Below, piece by piece: positions 48,631-59,576 of a DNA stretch of 60,000 bases. The notes under the pieces were generated by a model. The model was not told where the DNA came from. It searched no databases and was given only the letters and a program-made list of their open reading frames with translations. A program made the translations under genes and the position numbers. The first letter of the stretch is position 1, and each line of letters begins with the position of its first letter. The DNA comes from Membranipora membranacea (Eukaryota; Bryozoa; Gymnolaemata; Cheilostomatida; Membraniporidae), in NCBI GenBank assembly GCA_914767715.1, contig OU612073.1, positions 13,580,001 to 13,640,000 on the forward strand, written 5' to 3'.

Positions 48631-48800
48631 GGAGCGGCCGTGGTGCAATTGGTAAGGCATGGGTCTTTTTATCGAGAGGTACCGCGTTCGATTCCCAGCG
48701 GATCACGGTGGTGTCAAGAAGAGCATCAGACTTTAAATGCTCCTGTGCACCGCCAGAGTCCAGTCCGTAGATCCGCACTAAAACTGGAAAAAATAAGCAA
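48631..48800 (+). mobile_element. tRNA-derived SINE, plus strand
   Basis: Starts with GGAGCGGCCG. A box TGGTGCAATTGG at 48,641-48,652 and B box GCGTTCGATTCCC at 48,684-48,696. The cloverleaf acceptor does not close. A non-tRNA body follows to about 48,800. A different family from the one at 48,235-48,422. Confidence 0.65.
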
Positions 48801-49639
48801 CATAATGCTTTCTCACACGGTATCACAGGGTATCAATACTATGGGCATGAGTTTATTATTAAATTATTACAATATCATTATTGCATTGATCAAATAACTT
48901 TATTGGATTAAATTTGGCAACACATTAAGTACGACACTGTCTGGCAGGTGGTGACCTTCACCAGTATCACATTTTTCAACTGTTCAAATAACCAATAATC
49001 TCAATGTCATTGAATTTTTTATATCCACTGATTCTACACGAAATAGAGCAACCAAATCTTCCATGGGCGCTGTTCGATACGGTTGTCAGAGGCAAAAAGT
49101 CCGTTCTTATTTATATTGGGTGAAGCAAGCCGATAGAATTCGGTTGGATGCATGCCATAGTGATTTTTAAACCAACAGTATATGCAGGTTGTAGGTATGT
49201 AGGTATACATACTGTATATATATAGTATGAAGGCACAAACGGTGAGGTTTTTAAATCATACAGTCCACAGCATGTTACACTAAGGCAAAACAATGGGATT
49301 ATATGGACAATTATTTGAGTTATCTCCTCCATGCTTTTTAAGTTAGAAAATTAGTTTTCTCCGGAACTGACAAACTGAAAGGTGAAGAACTAAGACATAG
49401 TATTCAGGCAACCTATCTTCACTCATTTAAAAAGACGTAAAAACCAGATATTTGAAATCAGCATAAAACATATTTTCTTTTTCATCAAACAAGTTAAGAT
49501 ATAGGAAACTAAAAATATAAAGTGGTGATGAGGCCTACATGCGCAATAGCCTTGACAATGTCGCAGCTAGTCAAGGCCAAATTGCCATACGAGACTCGGC
49601 AATGGAAATCAATTAAGTTATGATGAAGATAGTTCAAAC

Positions 49640-51190
49640 CTTAAAGCCAAGGGGTGGCACTTGAGAGCCGTTTTAAAGGCGGCCTGACTCTTGATCACTG
49701 ATTTCAGATTGTCAGGCAGCTTGTTCCACAGTGCTGCCATTTGATATGAGACCCCTTGTTGGCCTGAACTGGTTGTGGAATTGGGGAGATGAAGTTTTAT
49801 GTTGGATGAGGGTGTGTTGTAGATATGATTGGAATGGTGGTGTAAATTAGAGGAGTGAAAAATTTCCAGTTTTTATAAAACGTGGCTCAGAAAATATGTT
49901 ATTATTTATCACAGTAATTTGTTGGCCATAAGCAAGGTATGATCTGATTAGCTCAGTTGCACTTTGTGTAAAATTTAATTGGGTTTACTTTGAAAGTAGG
50001 ATATGATGGCCATTGGTATCGAAAGCTTTGCTAACATCAAGAAAAACACCTAGCACAGATTTTCCATTGCTCATGGCTGTTTATGTTTCCTATAGCCATA
50101 TTGTTGTGCGTTTAAATTTAACATTTTGCAAAATGGATTTTTTAGATTTAAGTTGTTGTATATTTTGGAGTTGGCCCTCCTTGATTCACAGGCCCCCTCC
50201 TGATATCCGTGTCTGTAATGGAGCACAGTCCATGTAGACTAATGTCTGAAAACTTACTTTGAAGTCTGGTATGTGGTCCTGATTGGCTAACCAACTACAT
50301 ACATATTGAGGTGCAAAGGGCATTACCTTCCTCTCATTGCTTTACCTCTGACCAAGTGACAGTGGAGCTCAGAATATTTAAAAACCCTCCAGCCTCTCCG
50401 TTTACCACCCTACATGTCTGTACTCACATTTTGTTTTGTATAGATGTAGATAGAGTGGAAAGAGTGTCATTAGGACACCATGTGGAGTGAAAGACCCTTA
50501 TTGAACGATTTGGAGACCAACGCTTATCCTGTTTGAAGGCTGATCATCCCCACGATCTAGAGATCAACAGTTGCGTTTGTAGGCCAATCTTGAAGCCAGT
50601 GACTAACAATCACTAAGATTTAATTTGTCACAGCTGGGGTGAATCGGTAATCACCAAAATGTCGGCATCCTATTCTTTGCCAAAATACCTTACTCAAAAT
50701 TATTTTTATTCAAAAATGATGACCTTTTACTGGAATTTTTTGATGTGTTGTACAAATAAATACCTGAATCAAATGATGAAGTTGCAGCATGTTGATTGAT
50801 TATGCAGCAATAATTGACATGAGAATAGATATTATTGTTTTCTAAATATTCTGTAATTTACTCGCTCAAAAATTTTCTGAAAGTAGATAAAATTGATACT
50901 GGGCAGTAACTTTTACAAGATTTAGTGCAAACTTTTTCAAATAGAGGGAGAACTTTTGCTGTTTTGAGAGCATCAGGGAACACACTGGACTATAGTGTCC
51001 TATTGATAATTTTGGTCAAGGGATCAGCTATCAAATGGGGCTGCTAATTTAATTAGTTTAGCCAGGATGAGATCTAGTCCAATAGCTTTTGTTGGTTTAC
51101 TCCCATCAGGTGTGAAATGGTTATACTTATATCAACTGGCTTAAAAGTGAAATTTTCGTAGGTAGATTCTAACAATGGGGCTTCCAGTAT
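49640..51190 (-). pseudogene. Decayed jockey/CR1-like LINE, minus strand
   Basis: Read on the minus strand from 51,190: a KPTKAIGLD-like segment, then FPDALKTAKVLPLF, then YCPVSILSTF near 50,880, then VFLDVSKAFDT (RT motif A) near 50,030, and at the end LWNKLPDNLK near 49,720, typical of the ORF end. Many stops and frameshifts, and parts are missing between 50,150 and 50,780. Confidence 0.75.
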
Positions 51191-51353
51191 CAAAGGTGGA
51201 TCATTAAAAACTTGACCTCTTTTTACCCCAATGATTAACAAGATGTCTGGGGTGCCCCTTTAAAGGGTCAGTCCTATTAGAAAAGTGGATATATTACCCC
51301 AGTAAATCAAATATTGTGAGTTCATAGGGAAAATAAAAAAATTTAAAAATAAT

Positions 51354-51413
51354 GATCATAGTGGATCATAGTGGTCAGGGGAAGGCAATAGATCACTATG
51401 ATCCACTATGACC
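51354..51413. repeat. Short hairpin with doubled GATCATAGTG motif
   Basis: Arms 51,354-51,376 and 51,391-51,413 are inverted repeats of 23 bases with two mismatches, and the loop is 14 bases. Each arm itself contains a direct repeat of the motif. Confidence 0.8.
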
Positions 51414-52138
51414 CCCATTTTCAGACTTTGCAGCAGTTTAACTGCAATTAGGTTCACAGGCTGTTTTATTTCATATGCCCTAATGACTTTTCAGCTAGAG
51501 TTCTTTAAAACCATACCAAACATGGCCTAGTAGGACTGTCACATTTAGAGGGGGCGACTAATATGCCATTTCTTGGTATCATCACATTGTTAGCTGGTAT
51601 AAATGCAGATGCAATATTTTAATATTCAAAGCTGTTGTCAGTCACAATTAGTGTGTATCACCTGTTCGTATGCTAGAGGATACGGGATGTGTATATCACA
51701 GTCAAAAGGAACACATGTTTGTCAGCACTTCCTATCCTATCCGAGTTTTGGGTTTGAAGCTAGATGCGGATTGTTAAGATCAGCAATAGTATCGCATGTG
51801 ATTCTTAAGTTTCCTAACATATCACTTTTGATACAGTAACAAACAGAACTTGAAGCCCTTAGTCACTCTCATCTGTCCTGCTTGATAGTACGGACTTGAA
51901 GTCTCATATGACGGAACTTCATTTGACATTGGCTTGATTGTAAAACCATCGAATTTTTTTAATAATTTATTGATAATAATATATCATAATGATATTAAAA
52001 GATCATGATGATATAATGAGGATTATAATATCATAGTTATATTCTTCTTCTTCCCTAATTTGCAAAAAAACGAAGCAAAAAATAAGCCAACCGAAATAAA
52101 GTCAAACTCAATAAATTTGATGAAAACAAACGAATTGA

Positions 52139-52360
52139 CAAGCAAATTTAAATGTATGTATGGTTGATGTTACAAGATTTTCACCTTATGGCAGGACTAA
52201 AATTATCAGTATGATGTAACCACTGATTTATAATACATGTATTATAAATCAGTGGATGTAACACATCTGATAAAAACCTTTCATTCAGTATGCTATATAC
52301 GCAATAGATGCATTATCGCATCTATATTAAGAAGGAGAAATTTAGACAGCTTAACCACAT
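52139..52360. repeat. Inverted repeat, left arm
   Basis: Without the 42 bases of the palindrome insertion and its duplicated target, 180 bases that match the reverse complement of 52,546-52,725 closely. Confidence 0.88.
52220..52255. mobile_element. 36-bp perfect palindrome inserted with ATGTAA duplication
   Basis: Half sequence CCACTGATTTATAATACA, followed by its exact reverse complement. Flanked by ATGTAA at 52,214-52,219 and 52,256-52,261. Two related copies of the locus, one inverted (near 52,640) and one direct (near 53,985), have a single ATGTAA and no palindrome, so this is an insertion. It resembles the two joined ends of a DNA transposon with nothing between. Confidence 0.85.
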
Positions 52361-52545
52361 TCCAGCAAAGTTTTACCTTGTTGTGATATCAGGTTGCTGT
52401 TGTAAATCTCTTGTATCTTCAGCATCATGTGATATAAGTTCAAAGGTTGCTGTCACACTGCCTCTGAACTCGTATCGGGAATTGCAAAAAACCTAAATAA
52501 CCAATAACGTTCTTGCCCAAGCTGTTTTTGCATTTACTTTAAACT

Positions 52546-52725
52546 ATGTGGTTAAGTTGTCTAAATTTCTCCTTCTTAATATAGATGTGTCAATGCATCT
52601 ATTGCGTATATAGCATTCTGAATGCAAGGTTTTTATCAGATGTGTTACATCATACTGATAATTTTAGCCCTGCCATAAGGTGAAAATATTGTAACATCAA
52701 CCATACATACATTTAAATTTGCTTG
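52546..52725. repeat. Inverted repeat, right arm
   Basis: Reverse complement of 52,139-52,360, lacking the palindrome. The arms and the 185-base spacer could form a large stem-loop. Confidence 0.88.
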
Positions 52726-53110
52726 CTTGGAGAAGAATTTATAAAGAAAAATTCAGTTTTCATTTGTTGTTATTGTTGCAATATTCCTCACGTGATTGGC
52801 ACCGTACCAATAATTTTTGACATTAACAACAATTATTTAATATTTAATTGTTGATCTAGTTGTCCTTGACGGTTATTATTTTAATGATTATGATGTCAAG
52901 AAGTTATGGCTTCTTCCACAAACTGTCCATATTGATTGACAAATACTATATTGAACTAGATTAAACGGAATTTCTTTAATTGCTGCATTTTATCTTAATC
53001 TTTTTTGAAAACACTATACCGATGCGCAAATCTGATCGGTCAATGTGACATGAATGTTCAATCTAGAAACTACTGATCTGTGAGAGCAATGGCTGAACCA
53101 AATTTAGCTT

Positions 53111-54087
53111 GAGTTCTTTAAAACCATACCAAACATGGCCTAGTAGGACTGTCACATTAAGAGGGGGCGACTAATATGCCATTTCTTGGTTAACCCCAAA
53201 TAAGTTAGTAATATGATGTTTAAAGTAAATGCAAAAACAGCTTGGGCTGGGCAAGAACGTTATTGGTTATTTAGGTGAGAAAAACTACATATTATATCTA
53301 TTTTGCAATTCCCGATACGAGTTGGTATCATCACATTATTAGCTGGTATAAAAGCAGATGCAGTATTTTAATATTCAAAGCTGTTGTCAGTCACATTTAG
53401 TGTGTATCACCTGTTCATATGCTAGAGGATACGGGCTGTGTATATCACAGTCAAAAGGAACACATGTTTGTCAGCACTTCCTATCCTATCCGAGTTTTGG
53501 GTTTGAAGCTAGATGCGGATTGTTAAGATCAGCAATAGTATCACATGTGACTCTTAAGTTTCCTTACATATCACTTTTGATACAGTAACAAACAGAACTT
53601 GAAGCCCTTAGTCACTCTCATCTGTCCTGCTTGATAGTACGGACTTGAAGTCTCATATGACGGAACTTCATTTGACATTGGCTTGATTGTAAAACCATCG
53701 ATAATTTCTGTATCTGTTGAGCTATGGAAATAGATAATTTAATTGATAATAATATATCATAATGATATTAAAAGATCATGATGATATAATGAGGATTATA
53801 ATATCATATTTATATCCTTCTTCTTCCCTAATGTGCTAAAAAAAGAAGCAAAAAATACACCAACCGAAATAAAATCAAACTCAATTTGATGAAAACAAAC
53901 GGTTTGACAAGCAAATTTAAATGTATGTATGGTTGATGTTACAAGATTTTCACCTTATGGCAGGACTAAAATTATCAGTATGATGTAACACATCTGATAA
54001 AAACCTTTCATTCAGAATGCTATATACGCAATAGATGCATTGACACATCTATATTAAGAAGGAGAAATTTATACAGCTTAACCACAT
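53111..54087 (+). repeat. Local duplication, copy B
   Basis: Partner of 51,498-52,360. It lacks the palindrome and carries an extra segment of about 131 bp at 53,191-53,321. It contains TATAAAAG at 53,348-53,355. It ends 26 bases before the TATA box of the small cysteine peptide gene. Confidence 0.88.
53191..53321. mobile_element. 131-bp insertion flanked by TTGGT
   Basis: Interrupts copy B where copy A reads TTCTTGGTATCATC continuously (51,571-51,584). TTGGT is present on both sides (53,186-53,190 and 53,322-53,326). Most of the insert matches 52,467-52,545 in inverted orientation, with an extra internal segment. Confidence 0.7.
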
Positions 54088-54112
54088 GGTGATGGAATGC
54101 AGTCAAGGTTAC

Positions 54113-54120
54113 TATAAAAG
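54113..54120 (+). promoter_or_regulatory. TATA box of the small cysteine peptide gene
   Basis: TATAAAAG. A leader exon follows and ends with the donor TTTCTTTG then GTAAGT at 54,186/54,187. Confidence 0.7.
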
Positions 54121-54536
54121 AGGGCCTTCTGAGGAAGCGAGCTATCACTCTCTTGTCTTCATTACAAGTATCAACACATTTCTTTGGTAAGTTAGTCACC
54201 ATTTATAATTTTGACTAACTATTTAAATACGTAATGTCGACTATCGTTCATTGATGTTCTTATCTCATTGAAACATGGGTAGAATAAACCAAATATTTAT
54301 TATCATAATATTGCAAATGAAAAATCATTAATGGAAACGTTTTGTTTGTTATTGTTGAGGATGAAAGTTTTTGAGATCTTTGTTTAGATTAGGACTGTCG
54401 TAAATAAATTGTGAGAGAATCGTTTAATTCAATTGAATCGAAGAGCTACGCATTTTTTATTTTACTTTCGGAATCAACAACAATTGATTGTGATTACACT
54501 ATTGTAGGACATTAATTTACCTGCAGAGCAAACACA

Positions 54537-54903
54537 ATGAGAGTTTTGCTGATTTCTGTAGCAGTTGTTTTGTTAATGTTTGGTATAATGGCAGAAGCAT
54601 TGAGTGCTGCAGGAAAGGTGAGTTCATGACCTGTGTAAATGATCAGTTTTGTTCATGTCTCATGTGTGCTTGAATTGTTATAATGTAAAATTTACTGCAT
54701 GCAATCTCATACCATTTTCAACTTGATGCTTTCAAACTATCATCATACACTATAACTAATATAATTTGTTCAAAATAAGCATTCCCCTTTTCAAATTTAA
54801 AAGGCTTTTGTAACTTTCTGTGTTTTAGAAATGTAGAGATACATGCTATGCGACTGAGCATACAACTACTCTAGATCCGTGTCTGGATAATTGCCCCCTT
54901 TAA
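54537..54903 (+). CDS. Secreted 51-residue peptide, C-x3-C-x11-C-x3-C
   Basis: Coding exons 54537-54617 and 54829-54903, phase-0 intron with GTGAGT donor and TTTTAG acceptor. A non-coding leader exon ends at 54,186; its acceptor CCTGCAG lies at 54,520-54,526, ten bases before the ATG. Residues 1 to about 24 are a clear signal peptide (MRVLLISVAVVLLMFG). The mature peptide of about 27 residues has four cysteines: KCRDTC, eleven residues, then CLDNC and a PL end. Two CxxxC pairs at this spacing are the hallmark of helical-hairpin (alpha-hairpinin) peptides, some of which are antimicrobial or act on channels. AATAAA at 54,957-54,962. The gene is complete and compact. The fold is inferred from spacing only and the activity is unknown. 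Confidence 0.82.
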
Positions 54904-54962
54904 TCTCGCTCTCACTCATCACATTGCATAAACATTTATTATTATATTATTATTACAATAAA

Positions 54963-55780
54963 ATCTCAGTCTATCACAGAGTGATTAATCAAAATGTTTA
55001 TTGACTAAATTTAATGATTGTTTCATCATTAGTTTAGAACACAGATATTAGTAAAATGTCTAGAGTAATTCCCAATCAGCGTTGAGGTATATTACTGAAT
55101 GCACTGATATATTCATATGGATAAACGGAAGATACCTGAACTAGCATATTGCTAGTTGGATGGTTGCTGGAACTCATTTCTGATCATTGGTTTATCTACA
55201 AGTACAGGAATTTAACGTAAAAACCACTTCCTTAACTATTGTCAAGCTGCTTTTTGATTTTTTGTTGATGGCGTGATATATGATAGAAAGTGAATTAAAT
55301 CACTTAACAAGAGGACCATCAGAGAGAATTCTGTGCATTGACTCAACATCAGTTTCATTGATTCAGTGAGGGAATATGTTAGGTACTCACACTAAGTTGT
55401 CTCTAACGATCAGAGTACATTTCTAATAGTGCAGTCCTGGTGTCAGTGTGCTGACTTTTTAAATGTTCTTACTGGGATATCCATCAATGCATAAAGTAAA
55501 AGCTGTCGGATTTTTAGCTGAATCAAGTTTCTGACAAAATTTTAAAGACAGATGGAATATCTTCACAAATGTTGCCATGTTGTGTATTTAACCACTAATC
55601 TATAAATTCATACCGAGGGCTGAAATATTAGGTTACAAACTGTGCCCGATACACAATAGCAACTAAATGTATAAAAATTATATATATATGATATAGTCAT
55701 ACCGATAGTTTATTATGATGCTTATCAAGTATACCTCACCTAATTTTGGTCCAAACTTCTTAGTCTAATTGATGATGCAT
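54963..55780. other. Intergenic, nothing recognised
   Basis: No supported exon, repeat or RNA gene. Confidence 0.5.
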
Positions 55781-55785
55781 GAACA

Positions 55786-56515
55786 TTGAGCAAAATTAAA
55801 CGGAAGCAAAGGTTACGTGGCAAGGTTATATATATGTTTATAAATCACCCACCATGTAAACATTTCAAATATGACGATGACATATCTATCTACTCTGTGA
55901 TCAAGGAAAGTTATGTTACCCTTTCTGATTCTTCCTCTCGTCAGGCCACTGTAACATCCTCCCCGTTGACCAGTTACAGGAATCAGCAGCCTATGCACAA
56001 GAGTTCTGTAAAGTAATGACTTGACTCTTATCATCAGCAAATCATGTACATTGATGTTAACTCTCCAGGAAGCTTTTATTCTAGCTAAGATCATGATAGA
56101 AAATTCTGGAATAGGCGAATACCTCTCATCGAGGCTACTGGGAGTTCAATTTGATAAGCATTCACGGTTCTCAGATCATATATCTAAATTAATTGAACAT
56201 ACAAAGCCCTCAACATATATATTCTGACACTGCTCCGAAGATCAGGTGTTGATGACACTGCAATAGCACTGTTCTATAAGGCAAGAATACTATCCGTTCT
56301 GTTGTTTGCCTGACCAGTGTGGTACCCATATCGGAGTAAAACTGACATAGATAAACTGGAAAGCTTTCAAAGCATGAGCACAAGAATAATTTTACCCCTT
56401 ATAGACACCTATGATGAAATACTGTCCCAACTTAATATTGAAGAACTTAGCGTGCATTCAAATGATTTATGTCTGCAATATGTTTCTAAAATTCAATCCT
56501 AGGAGGATTATATTT
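55786..56515 (+). pseudogene. Decayed LINE reverse transcriptase fragment
   Basis: In shifting frames: YDDDISIYSV (RT catalytic motif, normally YADD) near 55,868, then LLGVQFDKHSRFSDHISKL near 56,138, a VWYPY segment near 56,320, and DKLESFQSMSTRIILP near 56,350. The order is that of the RT core and thumb of jockey/CR1-like LINEs. Several stops and frameshifts. Confidence 0.75.
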
Positions 56516-56725
56516 GCAGTGATTTTCTTCAGCTGTCTCAGCATGTTGGAAGGATTTCATTTTCATTCTCACATGGTCACATTTGTCAATATACATTAGT
56601 CTGTGTTTATAAAAAAGAAAAAAAAGAAAATTCACACATTGAATATTTCTGTTTCTATTTGGGGCAAATCACTATTCTCAGGATATTTTCTTGCAGAATA
56701 GCTGTGACGGTAGCAGAAGCAAATT

Positions 56726-56745
56726 GGGGGGGGGGGGGGGGGGGG
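56726..56745 (+). repeat. Poly(G) tract, 20 bases
   Basis: Uninterrupted run of G. Confidence 0.95.
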
Positions 56746-58003
56746 TCTTTCAATTAGGATAAGCGATGCTTTACTAAAGCGAGCTATCACTGTCACATCG
56801 CTCAAAATTATCGCTCACTTGGTCTTCCAATTAGACAAATCAGATTGCGATATTGGCTGCTTTTAATTGAAAGATTCCCCTAACTCTGTAGACCGTTTTA
56901 TTCAATTTACGTAGCCATTAGGATTATGAGGCTTCCTCCATTTACGCTTTAAGTGTGAAAAGTGGATTGGTATACACATCAAGTTGTAGTGGACTGCTCC
57001 GGGTCAACTTTTTCTTGAGCGAGTGGGCTATCACTTCATGATAAAGGTTCTATGTGATGGTGCACTTTTAGCGCGGGTCTCTATACTCATTAACATCGAT
57101 ACACTGATCTGACAATATTTGATGCGATTCATGAGCGTTAAAAATTAATCCACAAGACAGAAATGAATACACCACAGAAATCAAAGCATTCCACGAAATT
57201 AATACACTCAACAAACGTAGAATTATAATTATCACTCTCCCTGTTTATGACAAAACAGAGGGTGGGCTGCCCCTAAAGAGGGACGCAAGTTGCCCGGAGT
57301 CCTCATACTGAGAGTGTGATACAACCTAGCAAGCTAGAATGCATCCTAGAGCTGCCAGAAACTGAAACAGGCACTAATCAGCCATTAGCCATGACACTTT
57401 GAAGTTAGCCAATAGGCCGAGAAGCGATTATCACACTCTCAAGTTTCACATACTGTCATACTTCACTTCCGGTTATATCAAGGTTTTTCAAATGATTGCA
57501 TGATATAATTCAACAAAATGTCTTTTTCAATGACTGAGCTGTAGCCCTCTGATTAATGAAACTTTTTCAAGATTTCAGAAGTGCCAACAAGGCCGTATAC
57601 AAGTGAACTCTGAATGTATGTGTGTAGTTGCTGACTACATAATCAAAACCACCGTATAGTCAGGTGGTTCTTGTCAACCAGACAAGCAAAAAGATGAATT
57701 GTTATTCATTATTGATTATTTATTGAATTTCTCTGACAATTAAAAACTTACATGAAAAGAAAATATTTATATATATATATTGCTATATATGATATAAATA
57801 TATAGCGTCCTAAATAGCCTGACCTTCATGTTTCTTATTCCTCAACATCATTGGCTGGCAAAAAAAGTAGAAGAGAAATATCTATGCTGACAAGTAATCA
57901 ACTTTACATTGATTGGTGGTCGTCTACGACTACCAAGCAGCATTGATTATTTAGAATAAGCTAATCATTTTCAAAATTATTACAAATAAAAGACCTAAGA
58001 CTC
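56746..58003. other. Intergenic stretch with short inverted motifs
   Basis: GAGAGTGTGATA near 57,311 recurs inverted near 57,433. An AT-rich near-palindrome lies at 57,765-57,805. No gene seen. Confidence 0.45.
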
Positions 58004-58300
58004 ATGTACCATGAAATTACTGTATTAGGTGTAATGTATAAGTTTTTACCAACAGAACAGCAACCATACACCCTACAGAAGATTATGTTTCATTCGAGGA
58101 CTCATAAAGATTTTTCTCTAGCAAATATTTTATTCGCTGATATATTATACCATTATTATTTCTCCTTTTCAACAGCTTCTGAATATGTAGTTTGTTTAGC
58201 CTTAATAAAACTGAACTGTGTTAAAGAAAGTTGTTATGCAAGGTAAAGCAGAGAAGAAATATGCGTTGAGCAGCAATGAGCAATCATTGTTTTAGGACGG
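58004..58300. repeat. Inverted copy of the collagen downstream flank
   Basis: Matches 43,560-43,800 in reverse. Its short plus-strand frame (58,004-58,246) corresponds to a minus-strand frame at 43,613-43,798. It is separated from the collagen pseudogene by about 0.9 kb of unrelated sequence (58,300-59,190). Confidence 0.75.
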
Positions 58301-59371
58301 TTAATGCCAGGGTTTTTTTTATAATCATTAGATATTGATGCGATGACTGTAACCATGTAAAATAATACTTTAACACACATTTAGATTTACCATCATAACC
58401 TATAATTAAGTATAGATAGCTATAACAAGCTGAAATGCTCCACAGCTTTTTTTTTTGTATTTGGGCACGACTCATGACAATGATAATTTTTATGTCAGTG
58501 TTGAGGATACAGCCATGCCAATAAGGCCACTAATACAATCTCTGTGGCAACTTTTCACCTAAGTACAAACTTTTCTCCAGGATTAATTTGACTTCCAGTC
58601 AAACCATTTTATGGAGTCATGTAAGTGCATATACTATTAATTTTGTCATGTCAACTATATTTCAATGAATAATGTCTTTTCTTTGTTTCTATAAAATTGA
58701 GCTTTCAAGACATTATTTGTGACCATTATATCATTTATATGACAATTGGTGAAAGTAAAATATGTAGCAGCAATACAATGTATTATACATCAATGTATTT
58801 TTTCTCAGGTTGGCTGACATCATCCTATACCTCATCACTCACCAAGCCTGTTAATGCTTGGATTTTCAGTTATCTTAACCTCTGATCGGCCATTAATTGT
58901 AAGTGTGTGTGAAATATTTTCTATATTTTTTATTGTTGGTCTGGGACTGCGATTGCCATCATCGCATGAGCAACTTAAATAATTTAACAACCTATTATTG
59001 TCAATGGAATTGTAAATTTTAATGATCTCTGACAAAACTTTAAAACATGATGTCTTTTTTATCTCGCACCATGTTAACACCATTTCATCATTATTATGAT
59101 TTATTTAGGTCACAAGTTCTTTGAAGAATATATAAACAACAACTTTAACTTCACGTGCTCTGTTGACAACCCACGATCAGTGTAAATCAAGCAGATGGTT
59201 TTTCATACCAATACAATCATCAAATAGTAATAATGTCAAAATCGATGTGGCAAGCACAAAATGTAAACAACTTGCATGTTATAAGGTAAAAAAATGATAA
59301 CAACTTTAATTATTATTTTATTTTATAGCAATCTTGGCACAATAACATCCATATTTGTTTCATCGCAGTAT

Positions 59372-59576
59372 TTATTGATAACTTGAGGAAGAACTAGGTA
59401 CGTTGTAGCTTCCTTAAAATCCCTTGTAATTATAACTGTATTGACCACTTCCTGCAGAGGTACCTGGGGATCCGGTATCTCCTTTCATACCATTCATCCC
59501 TTTTGGTGCCTGTGGATCAGGTGCTCCAGCAGCTCCTGCTTCACCATCTTTACCAGGTGCTCCAGCATGTCCCTGT
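59372..59576 (-). pseudogene. Collagen 3' end pseudogene
   Basis: Minus-strand copy of the last 65 or so codons of the collagen at 40,670-42,990: [30 protein letters not shown]. Two Gly positions of the triplets are changed (PDPQAP for PGPQGP), and the Gln codon after YKGY/F is TAA (59,414-59,416). The original stop is at 59,372-59,374, followed by the matching 3' UTR without the transposon. Upstream of about 59,576 the similarity ends. Confidence 0.85.

Larger units (their letters stand above)
51498..52360 (+). repeat. Local duplication, copy A
   Basis: Repeated at 53,111-54,087 with a few percent divergence. It contains TATAAATG at 51,598-51,605 and a 78-codon frame at 51,603 that is open in both copies but shows mostly amino-acid-changing differences. 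It carries a 36-bp palindrome insertion at 52,220-52,255. Its last part is also present inverted at 52,546-52,725. Confidence 0.88.

Noticed and set aside
48351-48696. Functional tRNA genes at 48,351-48,420 (minus) and 48,631-48,700 (plus)
   Set aside because: A and B boxes are present, but the acceptor stems do not pair and unrelated bodies follow, so these are SINE heads.
51603-53588. Cysteine-containing 76-78 codon frames in both copies of the local duplication
   Set aside because: No signal peptide, and about four of six differences change amino acids, as expected for non-coding sequence. The TATA boxes nearby keep a small doubt.
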